Made by a program: the position numbers and the translations under genes. Below, piece by piece: positions 55,328-64,000 of a stretch of 64,000 nt of DNA; positions within the stretch are counted from its first letter, which is position 1; every line of letters begins with the position of its first letter. Source of the stretch: Nitrosospira multiformis (lineage in GTDB: Bacteria > Pseudomonadota > Gammaproteobacteria > Burkholderiales > Nitrosomonadaceae); NCBI RefSeq assembly GCF_900110185.1, contig NZ_FOCT01000009.1:62001-126000 (forward strand), read 5' to 3'. The notes beneath the pieces were generated by a model that had not been told where the DNA came from, did no database searches, and worked only from the letters and a program-made list of their open reading frames with translations.

Positions 55328-56527
55328 ATGAGCGAATATCTTTTTACCTCCGAATCCGTGTCTGAAGGTCATCCCGATAAGGTGGCCGATCAAATTTCCG
55401 ATTCCATTCTCGATGCCATCCTGGCTCAGGATCCCAATGCGCGGGTAGCCTGCGAAACGTTATGCAGTACCGGTCTGATCGTCATGTCGGGCGAAATCAC
55501 CACTCAGGCCAATGTAGACTACATGCAGGTCGCGCGCGCCGCGGTCAAGCGCATCGGTTACAACAGTTCCGATATCGGCTTTGACTATAATACCTGCGCA
55601 GTGCTGACTGCTTTCAATAAGCAGTCCCCCGATATCGCGCAAGGGGTCAATCGCACCAAGGAAGAGGAAATGGATCAGGGGGCGGGTGACCAGGGTCTCA
55701 TGTTCGGCTACGCCTGCGATGAGACGCCGCAATTGATGCCCATGCCGATCTACTATGCCCATCGGCTGATGGAGCGGCAAGCGGAACTGCGAAAAGACGG
55801 GCGCCTCCCGTGGCTGCGTCCAGATGCAAAGTCACAGGTTTCAGTACGTTACCTGAATGGCAAGCCGCAGCGAATCGAGACCGTTGTCATTTCCACACAG
55901 CATCACCCGGATATCAGCCACACCGATTTGAGCGAAGCCATTATTGAGGAAGTCATCAAACCCGTGCTTCCGAAAAAAATGCTGAATGGCGAAACCCGGT
56001 ATTTGATCAACCCGACAGGACGTTTCGTGGTGGGCGGACCGATGGGAGATTGCGGACTGACCGGCCGGAAGATTATCGTGGACAGCTATGGGGGGACCGC
56101 GCATCATGGCGGTGGCGCCTTCTCCGGTAAGGATCCGTCCAAAGTGGACCGTTCCGCTGCTTATGCCGGCCGATATGTGGCAAAGAATCTTGTTGCGGCC
56201 GGTATCGCTAGCCGATGCGAGGTACAGATGGCTTATGCGATCGGGGTTGCTCGCCCTGTTTCGCTCATGGTCGACACTTTTGGAACCGGAAAAATACCGG
56301 ACGATAAAATCGTTAAACTGATTGAGCGGCACTTCGATCTGCGTCCGCGCGGCATCATCCACGGCCTTGATCTGCTGCGTCCCATCTACGAGAAGACGGC
56401 TGCCTATGGCCATTTTGGCCGGGATGAACCGGAATTCAGCTGGGAATCCACGGATAAGGCTGCACAGTTGCGCGAGGAAGCGGGAATTGAACCCGCGGAA
56501 ACAGAACGGATCAGTCTTCAGGCTTAA
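55328..56527 (+). CDS. metK: S-adenosylmethionine synthase
   Basis: This 399-residue enzyme makes SAM from methionine and ATP. It opens [40 protein letters not shown] carries the ATP-site loop and the active-site loop region follows. The middle has [20 protein letters not shown], and [20 protein letters not shown] is the second signature. The C-terminal [20 protein letters not shown] is also conserved. No ribosome-site oddity is seen. It is followed by an SAH riboswitch and ahcY, so SAM production and SAH removal are linked in location. Confidence 0.97.
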   Translation: MSEYLFTSESVSEGHPDKVADQISDSILDAILAQDPNARVACETLCSTGLIVMSGEITTQANVDYMQVARAAVKRIGYNSSDIGFDYNTCAVLTAFNKQSPDIAQGVNRTKEEEMDQGAGDQGLMFGYACDETPQLMPMPIYYAHRLMERQAELRKDGRLPWLRPDAKSQVSVRYLNGKPQRIETVVISTQHHPDISHTDLSEAIIEEVIKPVLPKKMLNGETRYLINPTGRFVVGGPMGDCGLTGRKIIVDSYGGTAHHGGGAFSGKDPSKVDRSAAYAGRYVAKNLVAAGIASRCEVQMAYAIGVARPVSLMVDTFGTGKIPDDKIVKLIERHFDLRPRGIIHGLDLLRPIYEKTAAYGHFGRDEPEFSWESTDKAAQLREEAGIEPAETERISLQA

Positions 56528-56551
56528 GATCACATCACCAACCCTTCCAGA

Positions 56552-56620
56552 CCGAGGAGCGCTGCAACGGGCATTGTCCCGCGAGGCTCGGCAAGGAAGG
56601 ATCGCTACAACGGCGCTCGT
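56552..56620 (+). promoter_or_regulatory. S-adenosylhomocysteine (SAH) riboswitch
   Basis: CCGAGGAGCGCTGCAACGGG, then a P2-like arm and CGAGGCTCGG, and lastly ACAACGGCGCTCG, match the SAH riboswitch consensus. The outer stem pairs CCGAG with CTCGG. The GAGCGC of the 5' part can pair with GCGCTC near 56613-56618 to form the pseudoknot. It stands 21 bases before the ahcY start, with the ribosome site (AGGAG) just after it. SAH binding is expected to turn ahcY on. Confidence 0.92.
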
Positions 56621-56641
56621 TCATTTTCAGGAGAAAATCTT

Positions 56642-58087
56642 ATGAACGCTGTGCTCAGTCCTGCTTCCGCGTCCGCGGGCTTCACCGATTATAAAGTTGC
56701 CGATATGTCCCTGGCGGAATGGGGGCGCAAGGAAATTGCCATTGCCGAGACGGAGATGCCAGGTCTCATGGCGCTACGGGAAGAGCATGCCGGTGCTAGG
56801 CCTCTTGCAGGGGCACGCATTGCCGGTTCCCTGCACATGACCATTCAGACTGCGGTACTGATCGAAACGCTTACCACGCTAGGCGCTCAAGTACGATGGG
56901 CTTCGTGCAACATTTTCTCGACTCAGGACCATGCCGCGGCTGCCATTGCAGCGGAAGGTATTCCCGTATTTGCCCATAAGGGCGAATCTCTGGATGAGTA
57001 TTGGGAATATACCCACCGTATTTTTGAATGGCGAGGGGATACCCCGGAGGGTAATGGCAGTCCCAATATGATTCTGGATGATGGCGGCGACGCCACCTTG
57101 CTCATTCTCCTTGGCAGCAGGGCGGAAGAAGATCCGTCTGTCATCGCCAGTCCTGCCAACGAAGAAGAGCAGGCCTTGTTTGCCGCCATTCGCAAGCGCT
57201 TGAGCGTCAGCCCGAACTGGTACTCCACCCGGCGCGCCAATATCAGGGGGGTGACGGAGGAAACCACTACCGGCGTCCATCGTCTGTATGAAATGCAAAA
57301 GAAAGGCGAGTTGCCGTTTCCGGCATTCAACGTGAATGATTCCGTCACCAAATCCAAATTCGACAATCTGTACGGTTGCCGCGAGTCTTTGGTTGACGGA
57401 ATCAAGCGGGCGACCGATGTCATGATTGCTGGAAAGATCGCGATAGTGTGCGGTTACGGTGATGTCGGCAAAGGCTGTGCTCAATCCCTGCGCGGTCTCG
57501 GAGCCACCGTATGGATAACGGAAATTGATCCCATTTGCGCACTGCAAGCGGCAATGGAAGGTTATCGCGTCGTCACCCTGGATGAAGCCTGCGATCAGGC
57601 GGACATCTTCGTGACCGCCACCGGCAATCTGCGAGTTATCACCCATGATCATATGGTGCGAATGAAAGACCAGGCAATCGTATGTAATATTGGCCACTTC
57701 GATTCTGAAATCGATATTGCTTCGGTTCAGAAGTACCAATGGGAGAATATCAAGCCGCAGGTCGATCACGTCATTTTTCCTACCGGCCGCCGTATCATTG
57801 TGCTGGCAAAGGGACGACTGGTGAATCTTGGCTGTGCAACAGGGCACCCTTCCTTTGTCATGTCGACTTCATTCACCAATCAGGTTCTGGCACAAATGGA
57901 GCTTTGGCAGAATGGCGCCAGCTACCAGAAAAACGTCTACGTGTTACCCAAGCATCTGGATGAAAAAGTAGCGCGATTACACCTCAAAAAGCTGGGCGCC
58001 AAACTTACGCGACTGACGGAGGAACAGGCGAGCTACCTGAATCTGGACATTGACGGACCGTACAAGCCGACAATGTACCGTTATTGA
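56642..58087 (+). CDS. ahcY: Adenosylhomocysteinase
   Basis: This 481-residue NAD-dependent enzyme splits SAH into homocysteine and adenosine. Features are the substrate region [40 protein letters not shown], and the ENGSPNM-like loop. The Rossmann motif is [20 protein letters not shown], and the end is [16 protein letters not shown], which inserts into the neighbour's NAD site. The length (with a 40-residue insert) is that of the bacterial/plant form. An SAH riboswitch controls it. It is followed by metF, so homocysteine is next used to make methionine. Confidence 0.97.
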   Translation: MNAVLSPASASAGFTDYKVADMSLAEWGRKEIAIAETEMPGLMALREEHAGARPLAGARIAGSLHMTIQTAVLIETLTTLGAQVRWASCNIFSTQDHAAAAIAAEGIPVFAHKGESLDEYWEYTHRIFEWRGDTPEGNGSPNMILDDGGDATLLILLGSRAEEDPSVIASPANEEEQALFAAIRKRLSVSPNWYSTRRANIRGVTEETTTGVHRLYEMQKKGELPFPAFNVNDSVTKSKFDNLYGCRESLVDGIKRATDVMIAGKIAIVCGYGDVGKGCAQSLRGLGATVWITEIDPICALQAAMEGYRVVTLDEACDQADIFVTATGNLRVITHDHMVRMKDQAIVCNIGHFDSEIDIASVQKYQWENIKPQVDHVIFPTGRRIIVLAKGRLVNLGCATGHPSFVMSTSFTNQVLAQMELWQNGASYQKNVYVLPKHLDEKVARLHLKKLGAKLTRLTEEQASYLNLDIDGPYKPTMYRY

Positions 58088-58173
58088 TTTTTTCAGGTTT
58101 GGATTAGCGCGGTGAAGGAAGGAGGTGGTTAGACTACCGTCTTTTTACCCTCTCCGCGCTTTTCTGCTTTGCC

Positions 58174-59019
58174 ATGGAATCTCAAAAAAAATTTGTTCCC
58201 ACATTCAGCTTCGAATTTTTTCCGCCGCAGACTGCGGAAGGAATAGAGAAGCTGCGCGCTACGCGCAGTCAACTTGCGCAACTCAAGCCGAAATTCTTCT
58301 CGGTAACCTTCGGCGCGGGAGGATCGACACGCGATCGTACCCTGGAAACCGTGCTCGAAATTCAGGCAGAGGGCCTGGTTGCTGCACCCCATCTTTCCTG
58401 TATTGGTGCAACCCGGGAAAATATTCGCGCCATGCTGGAGCAGTACCGCAGTAGCGGTATTCGCCATCTCATTGCGCTGCGGGGGGATTTGCCTTCGGGA
58501 ATGGCGCAAGGAGGAGAATTCCGCTATGCCAACGAGCTGGTAGCCTTTATTCGCCGCGAGTACGGCAACGCCTTTCATATCGATGTGGCATCCTACCCGG
58601 AGTATCACCCGCAAGCCAGAACTGCTCAGGAAGACTTGAGGAATTTCAAGCGCAAGATCGAAGCCGGCGCAGACTCGGCCATTACCCAGTATTTCTACAA
58701 TGCGGACGCCTATTTTGACTTTGTCGATTCATGTGAGGCGATGGGCATCAATATTCCGGTGGTTCCCGGCATCATGCCGATCAATAGATTTTCCCAGCTT
58801 GCCAGATTCTCAGATACCTGTGGAGCGGAAATACCACGCTGGATCAGAAAGCGGCTGGAAGGTTATGGAGATGATTCTGCTTCCATACGCGCCTTCGGCC
58901 TGGACGTCGTTACCGATCTGTGCTCTCGACTACTGGATGCAGGCGCACCCGGGTTGCATTTCTACACGTTGAACTCAGCAGGACTAACGACAACCGTTTG
59001 GCAAAGATTGGGGCTGTAG
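58174..59019 (+). CDS. metF: Methylenetetrahydrofolate reductase
   Basis: This 281-residue flavoenzyme reduces methylene-THF to methyl-THF for methionine synthase. It begins KFVPTFSFEFFPPQTAEGIE and has FFSVTFGAGGSTRDRTLETV. LIALRGDLPSGMAQGGEFRY follows, and SAITQYFYNADAYFDFVDSC comes later. It lies 86 bases after ahcY and could share the SAH-controlled transcript. With metK and ahcY it forms most of the activated methyl cycle; methionine synthase is not in the window. Confidence 0.95.
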   Translation: MESQKKFVPTFSFEFFPPQTAEGIEKLRATRSQLAQLKPKFFSVTFGAGGSTRDRTLETVLEIQAEGLVAAPHLSCIGATRENIRAMLEQYRSSGIRHLIALRGDLPSGMAQGGEFRYANELVAFIRREYGNAFHIDVASYPEYHPQARTAQEDLRNFKRKIEAGADSAITQYFYNADAYFDFVDSCEAMGINIPVVPGIMPINRFSQLARFSDTCGAEIPRWIRKRLEGYGDDSASIRAFGLDVVTDLCSRLLDAGAPGLHFYTLNSAGLTTTVWQRLGL

Positions 59020-59166
59020 TTCATCCATTTTCAGATCAAATGATCACGAGAAGCTGATGAGCGAGCAACGAAGACAGTGCAAGCAGCACGGTGATGGAGT
59101 GAGCGAAGACGGCGACCAAGTGGGGACTGCTTCGGAAATGGAGTAAATTGGGTAGGGAGCACTGAT

Positions 59167-59208
59167 GAAAACCTGGCGCGGTCCCCCTCCATCCGGGAGG
59201 GGCCGCGC
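59167..59208 (-). terminator. Terminator of the aminotransferase gene
   Basis: The hairpin GCGCGG(C)CCCTCCC, loop GGAT, GGAGGGGGACCGCGC is GC-rich and is followed by CAGGTTTT on the minus strand. It lies about 20 bases after the stop of the gene at 59230-60471. It may also stop transcription from metF in the other direction, though the U-run there is poor. Confidence 0.6.
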
Positions 59209-59229
59209 TTCTCTCCACCTATCCTGCAA

Positions 59230-60471
59230 TCACGCTGCCTTGGCGGTCTTTTTACTTTCCACCGGCAACGGATGAGCGGCATAGGCTTGATGTGCTGCTG
59301 CTTCCGCTGCGCCCTGTTCGATTTTCATACCCATATCGGACAATACCGCTTCCAAAGCACCCAGGCACAGCATGACGTTTTCCATCCGGCTCGAGTAGCC
59401 CATGAGGCCGAAGCGCCAGATCTTGCCTGCAAAATCCCCGAGGCCCGCGCCGATTTCGAGACTGTAGTCAACAAGCAATCTGCGGCGCACCTCTTTCTCG
59501 TCGATTCCCTGCGGCACATGGACCGAATTAAGCTGCGGCAGACGAGAGTTCTCCTCCACGAGATACTCCATCCCCAGTGTTTCAAACCCGGCCTTGAGTG
59601 CTTCATGGTTACGCTGGTGGCGGGCCCAGGAATGCTCCAACCCTTCCTCATACAACATCAGCAGTGATTCGTGCAAGGCATAGAGCGCATTGGTAGGAGC
59701 GGTATGATGGTAAGTGCGCGTGCTTCCCCAGTAGCCGAACAGAAGGTTCAGGTCCATGAACCAGCTTTGCACCTTGGTTTTGCGGCTTTTGACGAGATCA
59801 ACCACTCGTTCCGAGAAACTGATGGGCGACAGACCGGGGGGACATGATAGACATTTCTGACTGCCGGAGTAGATGGCATCGATCTTCCAATCGTCCACCT
59901 TTACCGGAGAGCCGCCGAGGGAGGTGACCGTGTCGACGATAGTGAGGCAATTATGGCGATGAGCGATTTCGCAAAGCGTTCTGGCATCCGACAGAGCCCC
60001 GGTGGAAGTCTCCGCGTGAACGAAAGCGACAATCTTTGCGTCCGGATTCTGCTTCAAGGCATCTTCCACCTTTTGCGGATCGACCGGGGCGCCCCACTTG
60101 TCTTCCACCACCACGGCGGTGCCTCCGCAACGCTGAACGTTCTCGATCATGCGTCCGCCAAACACCCCATTGCGGCATACAATCACCTTGTCGCCAGGGT
60201 TCACCATATTGACGAAGCACATTTCCATGCCGACCGAGCCCGGGCCTGAAACCGGGAAGGTCAGGAGATTGGAAGTCTGAAAGGCATATCGCAGCAAGCT
60301 TTTCAATTCTTCCATCATGTCCGTGAATACCGGGTCAAGATGGCCCAGTGTGGGACGAGCCATTGCCGCGAGAACCCGGGGATGCGTGTCGGAAGGTCCC
60401 GGACCCATCAGGACGCGTTGCGGTGGATAGAAGGTGCCAATGTTTTTAGTTGGGCCAAAATGTCTTGTCAT
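59230..60471 (-). CDS. Serine-glyoxylate / alanine-glyoxylate type aminotransferase
   Basis: This 413-residue class V aminotransferase has [20 protein letters not shown] and TLGHLDPVF near the start. The PLP region [20 protein letters not shown] is followed by the Schiff-base lysine Lys206 in [20 protein letters not shown]. This is the family of alanine-glyoxylate and serine-glyoxylate aminotransferases, which feed glycine/serine or hydroxypyruvate metabolism. The substrate pair cannot be told from sequence alone. A phosphoglycolate-recycling role is plausible in an autotroph (inference). A strong hairpin follows its stop. Confidence 0.88.
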   Translation of the reverse strand: MTRHFGPTKNIGTFYPPQRVLMGPGPSDTHPRVLAAMARPTLGHLDPVFTDMMEELKSLLRYAFQTSNLLTFPVSGPGSVGMEMCFVNMVNPGDKVIVCRNGVFGGRMIENVQRCGGTAVVVEDKWGAPVDPQKVEDALKQNPDAKIVAFVHAETSTGALSDARTLCEIAHRHNCLTIVDTVTSLGGSPVKVDDWKIDAIYSGSQKCLSCPPGLSPISFSERVVDLVKSRKTKVQSWFMDLNLLFGYWGSTRTYHHTAPTNALYALHESLLMLYEEGLEHSWARHQRNHEALKAGFETLGMEYLVEENSRLPQLNSVHVPQGIDEKEVRRRLLVDYSLEIGAGLGDFAGKIWRFGLMGYSSRMENVMLCLGALEAVLSDMGMKIEQGAAEAAAHQAYAAHPLPVESKKTAKAA

Positions 60472-60671
60472 GGTTGTTCCTGAGTTTGATGATGATCCGT
60501 GGATTATGCGTGGGAAGAATCCGATTTTATCAAGGGAGCGGGGGTTTGGCTATCCGCGAATTCCTTTCTGCAGGAGCGCTCCCCGGATTGTCAGAGCCTC
60601 CCTAAAGGGAGGCAGCGGCAGGCAAGGGTGGATATCTATTGTCTGGCCGGTAGAATCGAGCCTGCTGAGCT
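60472..60671. other. Spacer between the aminotransferase and the M48 gene
   Basis: This 200-base spacer contains no supported gene. It should hold the promoter for the leftward aminotransferase gene. Confidence 0.4.
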
Positions 60672-62183
60672 CTATTTTTTTTTGGACTCGTTAGCAGCCA
60701 GCTCGCGCAATTCCCTGAGACGTGCTTCCACGCTCGACATCTGGTAGAAGTCGCCATCATCTGTTTTAAGCGCGATCTGCAACTGCTCGATTGCTGCAGG
60801 GTAATTACCCTGGCGTGAATACACTTCGGCCAGCGCCTGATGTTGCAGCAGAGTGTTTCCCAGCGCTTCATGGCTTTGCGCCTGCAATCTATAGAGGCGC
60901 ACGTCATTCGGGTCGAACTGCAATTGCCGGTTGATGAAGTCGAGCGCATCCTGCGCACTGACTTTGCTCAGAAGCGCCTCGGTGTAATCGTAGATTAACG
61001 CACGGTGCTGCGGGAATATCGCCAGTGCGGCTCGATAGATATCCAACGCTTCGGCGGTCTGCCCGGTTGCGAGTTTGACCCGGGCAGCCAGGGTCTCTAC
61101 CATGGGACTGGAGGGGGGCATTCTGCGTTGAATCCGAATGGAAGTCCCGAGTTGATGATTCTGGAGGGTCTCCCCCCCGCCCTCGGGCTGCAGGCTGTCA
61201 TACAGGCGCACCAGCTCCTTGTCTGCGCGCTGGTACTCTCTGCTCCGCAGCAGGGCTGTTACGAGTCCATACCGTTCCACCGTCTCATTGGTGTATCGTT
61301 TTTCACGCAGAATCGATTCGAAATAGTTCACGGCATCGGCGGGTTTTTCTATGGATGCCCGCAATTTGGCCCTCACCAACTGGAAATCCAGGCTGTCCGG
61401 TACCTGCCGGTAGGGCAAGCCCTGCGTGCGGCCTTCGATATCAGCGATGCGTTCGAATGTAACCGGATGAGTGCGCAGATATGAAGGAGCGCCGTTTTCA
61501 AGAAAGCGGGTAGCCCTCTGCATGCGCTCGAAAAAATCGGCCATACCCCGTGGATCAAGTCCTGCCCCGGCCAATATACCGAGGCCGATTCTATCTGCCT
61601 CTTTTTCATGCTCTCGGGTGAAGTTCAATTGTTTCTGAATCTGGCCTGCCTGCGAGGCCACGAGAATAGCCTGCCCCGCCTGGGGATTGGCGCGAGAAGC
61701 CAGGATAGCTATCGCCATTGAGGCGAGGGAAGTCAGCATGTTGTACTTTTGCCCGGCGATCATGCGCGCAAGATGCTTCTGCGTGACATGCGCGATTTCG
61801 TGTGCCATCACTCCTGCCAACTCGGATTCCGACTGCGCCGCGAGAATCAGGCCGCTGTTGAATCCCATGAAACCTCCGGGTAATGCAAATGCATTGAGAG
61901 TCGGGTCCTGGAGGGCAAAAAACTCGAACTCCTGTTCGGGGCGCGCCTCATTGGAACCTGAAATCAGACGACTGCCGAGACGGGTGAGGTAGCCGTCAAT
62001 TTCCGCGTCGTTCAGGTAACTGGGGTCCGAACGGATCTCGGACATTATTTTCAGCCCGAGCTCCCGTTCTTCTCTTGGAGATATGGTTGCTTGAGATACA
62101 TCGCCAAGATCCGGCAGACCTTCGGCATGGACATTCGCCGTGAATAGTGCCGGCAAAAAAAACATTATGTGGCGCAATTTCAT
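60672..62183 (-). CDS. M48 family metalloprotease with TPR domain (BepA-like)
   Basis: This protein of about 503 residues has a signal peptide (KLRHIMFFLPALFTANVHAE). An M48 peptidase domain with the zinc motif HEIAH (His128, Glu129, His132) and the third-ligand region EHEKEADRIGLGIL follows, then a TPR-rich C-terminal half (about residues 300-490). This is the architecture of BepA, a periplasmic protease/chaperone that helps assemble the LPS transporter LptD and other outer-membrane proteins. The ATG at 62183 is chosen because it starts the signal peptide. It lies downstream of glnB. Confidence 0.9.
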   Translation of the reverse strand: MKLRHIMFFLPALFTANVHAEGLPDLGDVSQATISPREERELGLKIMSEIRSDPSYLNDAEIDGYLTRLGSRLISGSNEARPEQEFEFFALQDPTLNAFALPGGFMGFNSGLILAAQSESELAGVMAHEIAHVTQKHLARMIAGQKYNMLTSLASMAIAILASRANPQAGQAILVASQAGQIQKQLNFTREHEKEADRIGLGILAGAGLDPRGMADFFERMQRATRFLENGAPSYLRTHPVTFERIADIEGRTQGLPYRQVPDSLDFQLVRAKLRASIEKPADAVNYFESILREKRYTNETVERYGLVTALLRSREYQRADKELVRLYDSLQPEGGGETLQNHQLGTSIRIQRRMPPSSPMVETLAARVKLATGQTAEALDIYRAALAIFPQHRALIYDYTEALLSKVSAQDALDFINRQLQFDPNDVRLYRLQAQSHEALGNTLLQHQALAEVYSRQGNYPAAIEQLQIALKTDDGDFYQMSSVEARLRELRELAANESKKK

Positions 62184-62458
62184 GGTCGATAAGATACCGC
62201 TTCCCGCGTGAAGTTCCACGTGACAAGGGCGAGGTATATCGGGACGCAATGGAAGGAGCGGGATCAGGTGAGCAGGAATCAGGGAGAGTGCAAGGGTGGA
62301 TTCAATCCTCTGGATGAATGGAACGGGCTTATCCTGGTTTCAGTTATGGTGTGACCACCCGATTTTTCCTCTACTGAATATAACGTTTATCATCCCGGTT
62401 CGCCGAACCATCGGGCCACTCTCGATCCTCAAGCGAACCATCATGAGCAGAGATCGGT

Positions 62459-62809
<351 letters not shown>

Positions 62810-62930
62810 TTACTCGTCATGTTGATCATAAAGCCATAAGAGGCCTTTTCCTCGCGGCTTCCGGTGTCCGGCCGCATACCGCCATTTTAATCCGCTGACA
62901 TGCCTTTTGCGCACTTCTCCCAGATCGCTC

Positions 62931-64000
62931 CTAAAACTGGTCCTGATACCGCGCTGTTATAGGATAACGCCAGTCCTTGCCGAATGCGCGGGAGGTCACG
63001 CGAATGCCGGGTGGAGACTGCCGCCGCTTGTATTCATTCTGCCGGATCAGTTGTACGACGCGACGCGTATCCCTTTCGTCGTAGCCCATGCGTAGAATTT
63101 CCTCAAGCGCTGTATCATGTTCCACGTATTCTTCCAGAATAGCATCCAAAACTGCATAAGGTGGAAGGCTATCCTGATCAGTCTGATCTGGACGCAATTC
63201 CGCTGAAGGTGCGCGGCTGAGAACACGGTCCGGAATAACTTTCCCTAACCTGTTACGGTACTGGCATAACTTGTACACCATCGTTTTGGTGACATCTTTC
63301 AAGACGGCAAAGCCGCCTGCCGTATCCCCATATAGAGTGGAGTAGCCCACGGCTGTTTCGGATTTATTGCCTGTGATGAGGACGATGGCGCCGGATTTAT
63401 TGGATAACGCCATCAGCAAAGTTCCGCGTATCCGGGCTTGCAGATTTTCCTCGGTAAGATCCGGGACGTCAGAATGGGGCAACGCGGCAAATTCTTTGGC
63501 AAGCATATCCTTGAATTCTCCAAATGCCGGTTCGATTGGAAACTCCGCATAGCGCACCCCCAATGTTTGGGCCATGGCGCGGGCGTCCAGCAAGCTTATG
63601 TCGGCAGTGAACTGTGAGGGCATCATCACTGCTTTTACTTTGTCTGCACCCAGTGCATCCACCGCAATCGTCATGGTGAGTGCCGAATCCACGCCCCCTG
63701 ATAGCCCCAGCAATACGCCAGGAATGCGGTTTTTTCCTATGTAGTCCTTTACTCCGAGACAGAGCGCTTTATAAACGTTCGCTTCCAGACTTTCAAGCGG
63801 TGCGATTTCTGTTGTTACGGGTGCGGCTCCCCTCAATTCGAGCACGCCGAGTGCTTCCACGAGAGCATCGAACTGATGAGTCACGTCGCCTCTGGCGTTC
63901 ATGGCGAAAGATGCACCATCGAATATCAGTTCATCCTGGCCTCCGATAAGATTGGCATATACAATCGATAATCCCGTTTCATCGATACGCTTCCGAGCCA
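62931..64000 (-). CDS. nadE: Glutamine-dependent NAD+ synthetase (partial, runs off the window)
   Basis: The visible 356 codons contain the end of the nitrilase-like glutaminase domain (VYANLIGGQDELIFDGASFA) and the whole synthetase domain. The ATP-pyrophosphatase loop is LLGLSGGVDSALTMTIAVDA, followed by KSETAVGYSTLYGDTAGGFA. The C-terminal part has RAPSAELRPDQTDQDSLPPY and VVQLIRQNEYKRRQSPPGIR. The frame is open to the last base at 64000, so the start is beyond the window and the M at 63902 is internal. It makes NAD from deamido-NAD using glutamine ammonia. Confidence 0.95.
   Translation of the reverse strand, partial: ARKRIDETGLSIVYANLIGGQDELIFDGASFAMNARGDVTHQFDALVEALGVLELRGAAPVTTEIAPLESLEANVYKALCLGVKDYIGKNRIPGVLLGLSGGVDSALTMTIAVDALGADKVKAVMMPSQFTADISLLDARAMAQTLGVRYAEFPIEPAFGEFKDMLAKEFAALPHSDVPDLTEENLQARIRGTLLMALSNKSGAIVLITGNKSETAVGYSTLYGDTAGGFAVLKDVTKTMVYKLCQYRNRLGKVIPDRVLSRAPSAELRPDQTDQDSLPPYAVLDAILEEYVEHDTALEEILRMGYDERDTRRVVQLIRQNEYKRRQSPPGIRVTSRAFGKDWRYPITARYQDQF

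Overview
The window looks like chromosomal DNA of a betaproteobacterium of the Nitrosomonadales, most likely a Nitrosospira-like ammonia oxidiser. This is inferred from the gene mix: hopanoid genes, PEP-CTERM proteins, an S-adenosylhomocysteine (SAH) riboswitch before ahcY, a lexA-imuA-imuB-dnaE2 cassette and a typical betaproteobacterial porin. No 16S rRNA or amo gene is present to prove it. I found no tRNA, rRNA, CRISPR array or intact mobile element.

Layout. 0-2.3 kb: a two-gene minus-strand unit of a GHKL-type ATPase and a methyltransferase-like partner carrying a 1-nt frameshift. 2.6-4.6 kb: a small membrane protein, a DUF5395 protein and a YeiH-type putative sulfate exporter. 5.1-7.9 kb: a GT39-like membrane glycosyltransferase and a twice-broken polyprenol-phosphate glycosyltransferase/GtrA gene. 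8.0-8.9 kb: nested IS1182/IS5 debris. 8.9-15.6 kb: a DUF2501 protein and the SOS mutagenesis operon under a LexA-type promoter. 15.7-22 kb: a decaying accessory stretch with a PEP-CTERM protein and a truncated copy of it, receiver-domain, FAD-protein and haemagglutinin remnants, VanZ, an IS5 remnant and small proteins of unknown function. 22-26 kb: PhoX phosphatase and a glycerophosphodiesterase. 26-28 kb: frameshifted remains of a DUF2341/ExbB-TonB type locus.

29-33 kb: trpG-trpD-trpC and a porin. 33.6-42.5 kb: hopanoid genes (hpnH, hpnM, hpnN, a MlaA lipoprotein, shc, hpnG). 42.7-45.9 kb: rpsO, pnp and divergent dksA. 46.3-48.3 kb: an EF-hand secreted peptide, a DUF692 (MNIO) enzyme and a DUF2063 protein, which resembles a bufferin-type RiPP unit with an atypical precursor. 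48.4-50.2 kb: a methyltransferase and a YhiN/HI0933-type flavoprotein. 50.6-55.2 kb: dapF, DUF484, xerC, hslV, hslU (minus). 55.3-59.0 kb: metK, SAH riboswitch, ahcY, metF. 59.2-64 kb (minus): a serine-glyoxylate-type aminotransferase, an M48 peptidase, glnB and a partial nadE.

The genes group into several functions. metK, ahcY and metF form the activated-methyl cycle, with the riboswitch reading its by-product. The hopanoid genes cover cyclisation of squalene (shc), side-chain addition (hpnH, hpnG) and probable transport to the outer membrane (hpnN, hpnM, MlaA). The lexA cassette is damage-inducible translesion synthesis. The best candidates for unusual biology are the EF-hand/MNIO/DUF2063 unit and the GHKL/methyltransferase-like pair. 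Several genes in the first 28 kb carry frameshifts, some from single missing bases in homopolymers, so genuine decay and sequencing error must be told apart there.
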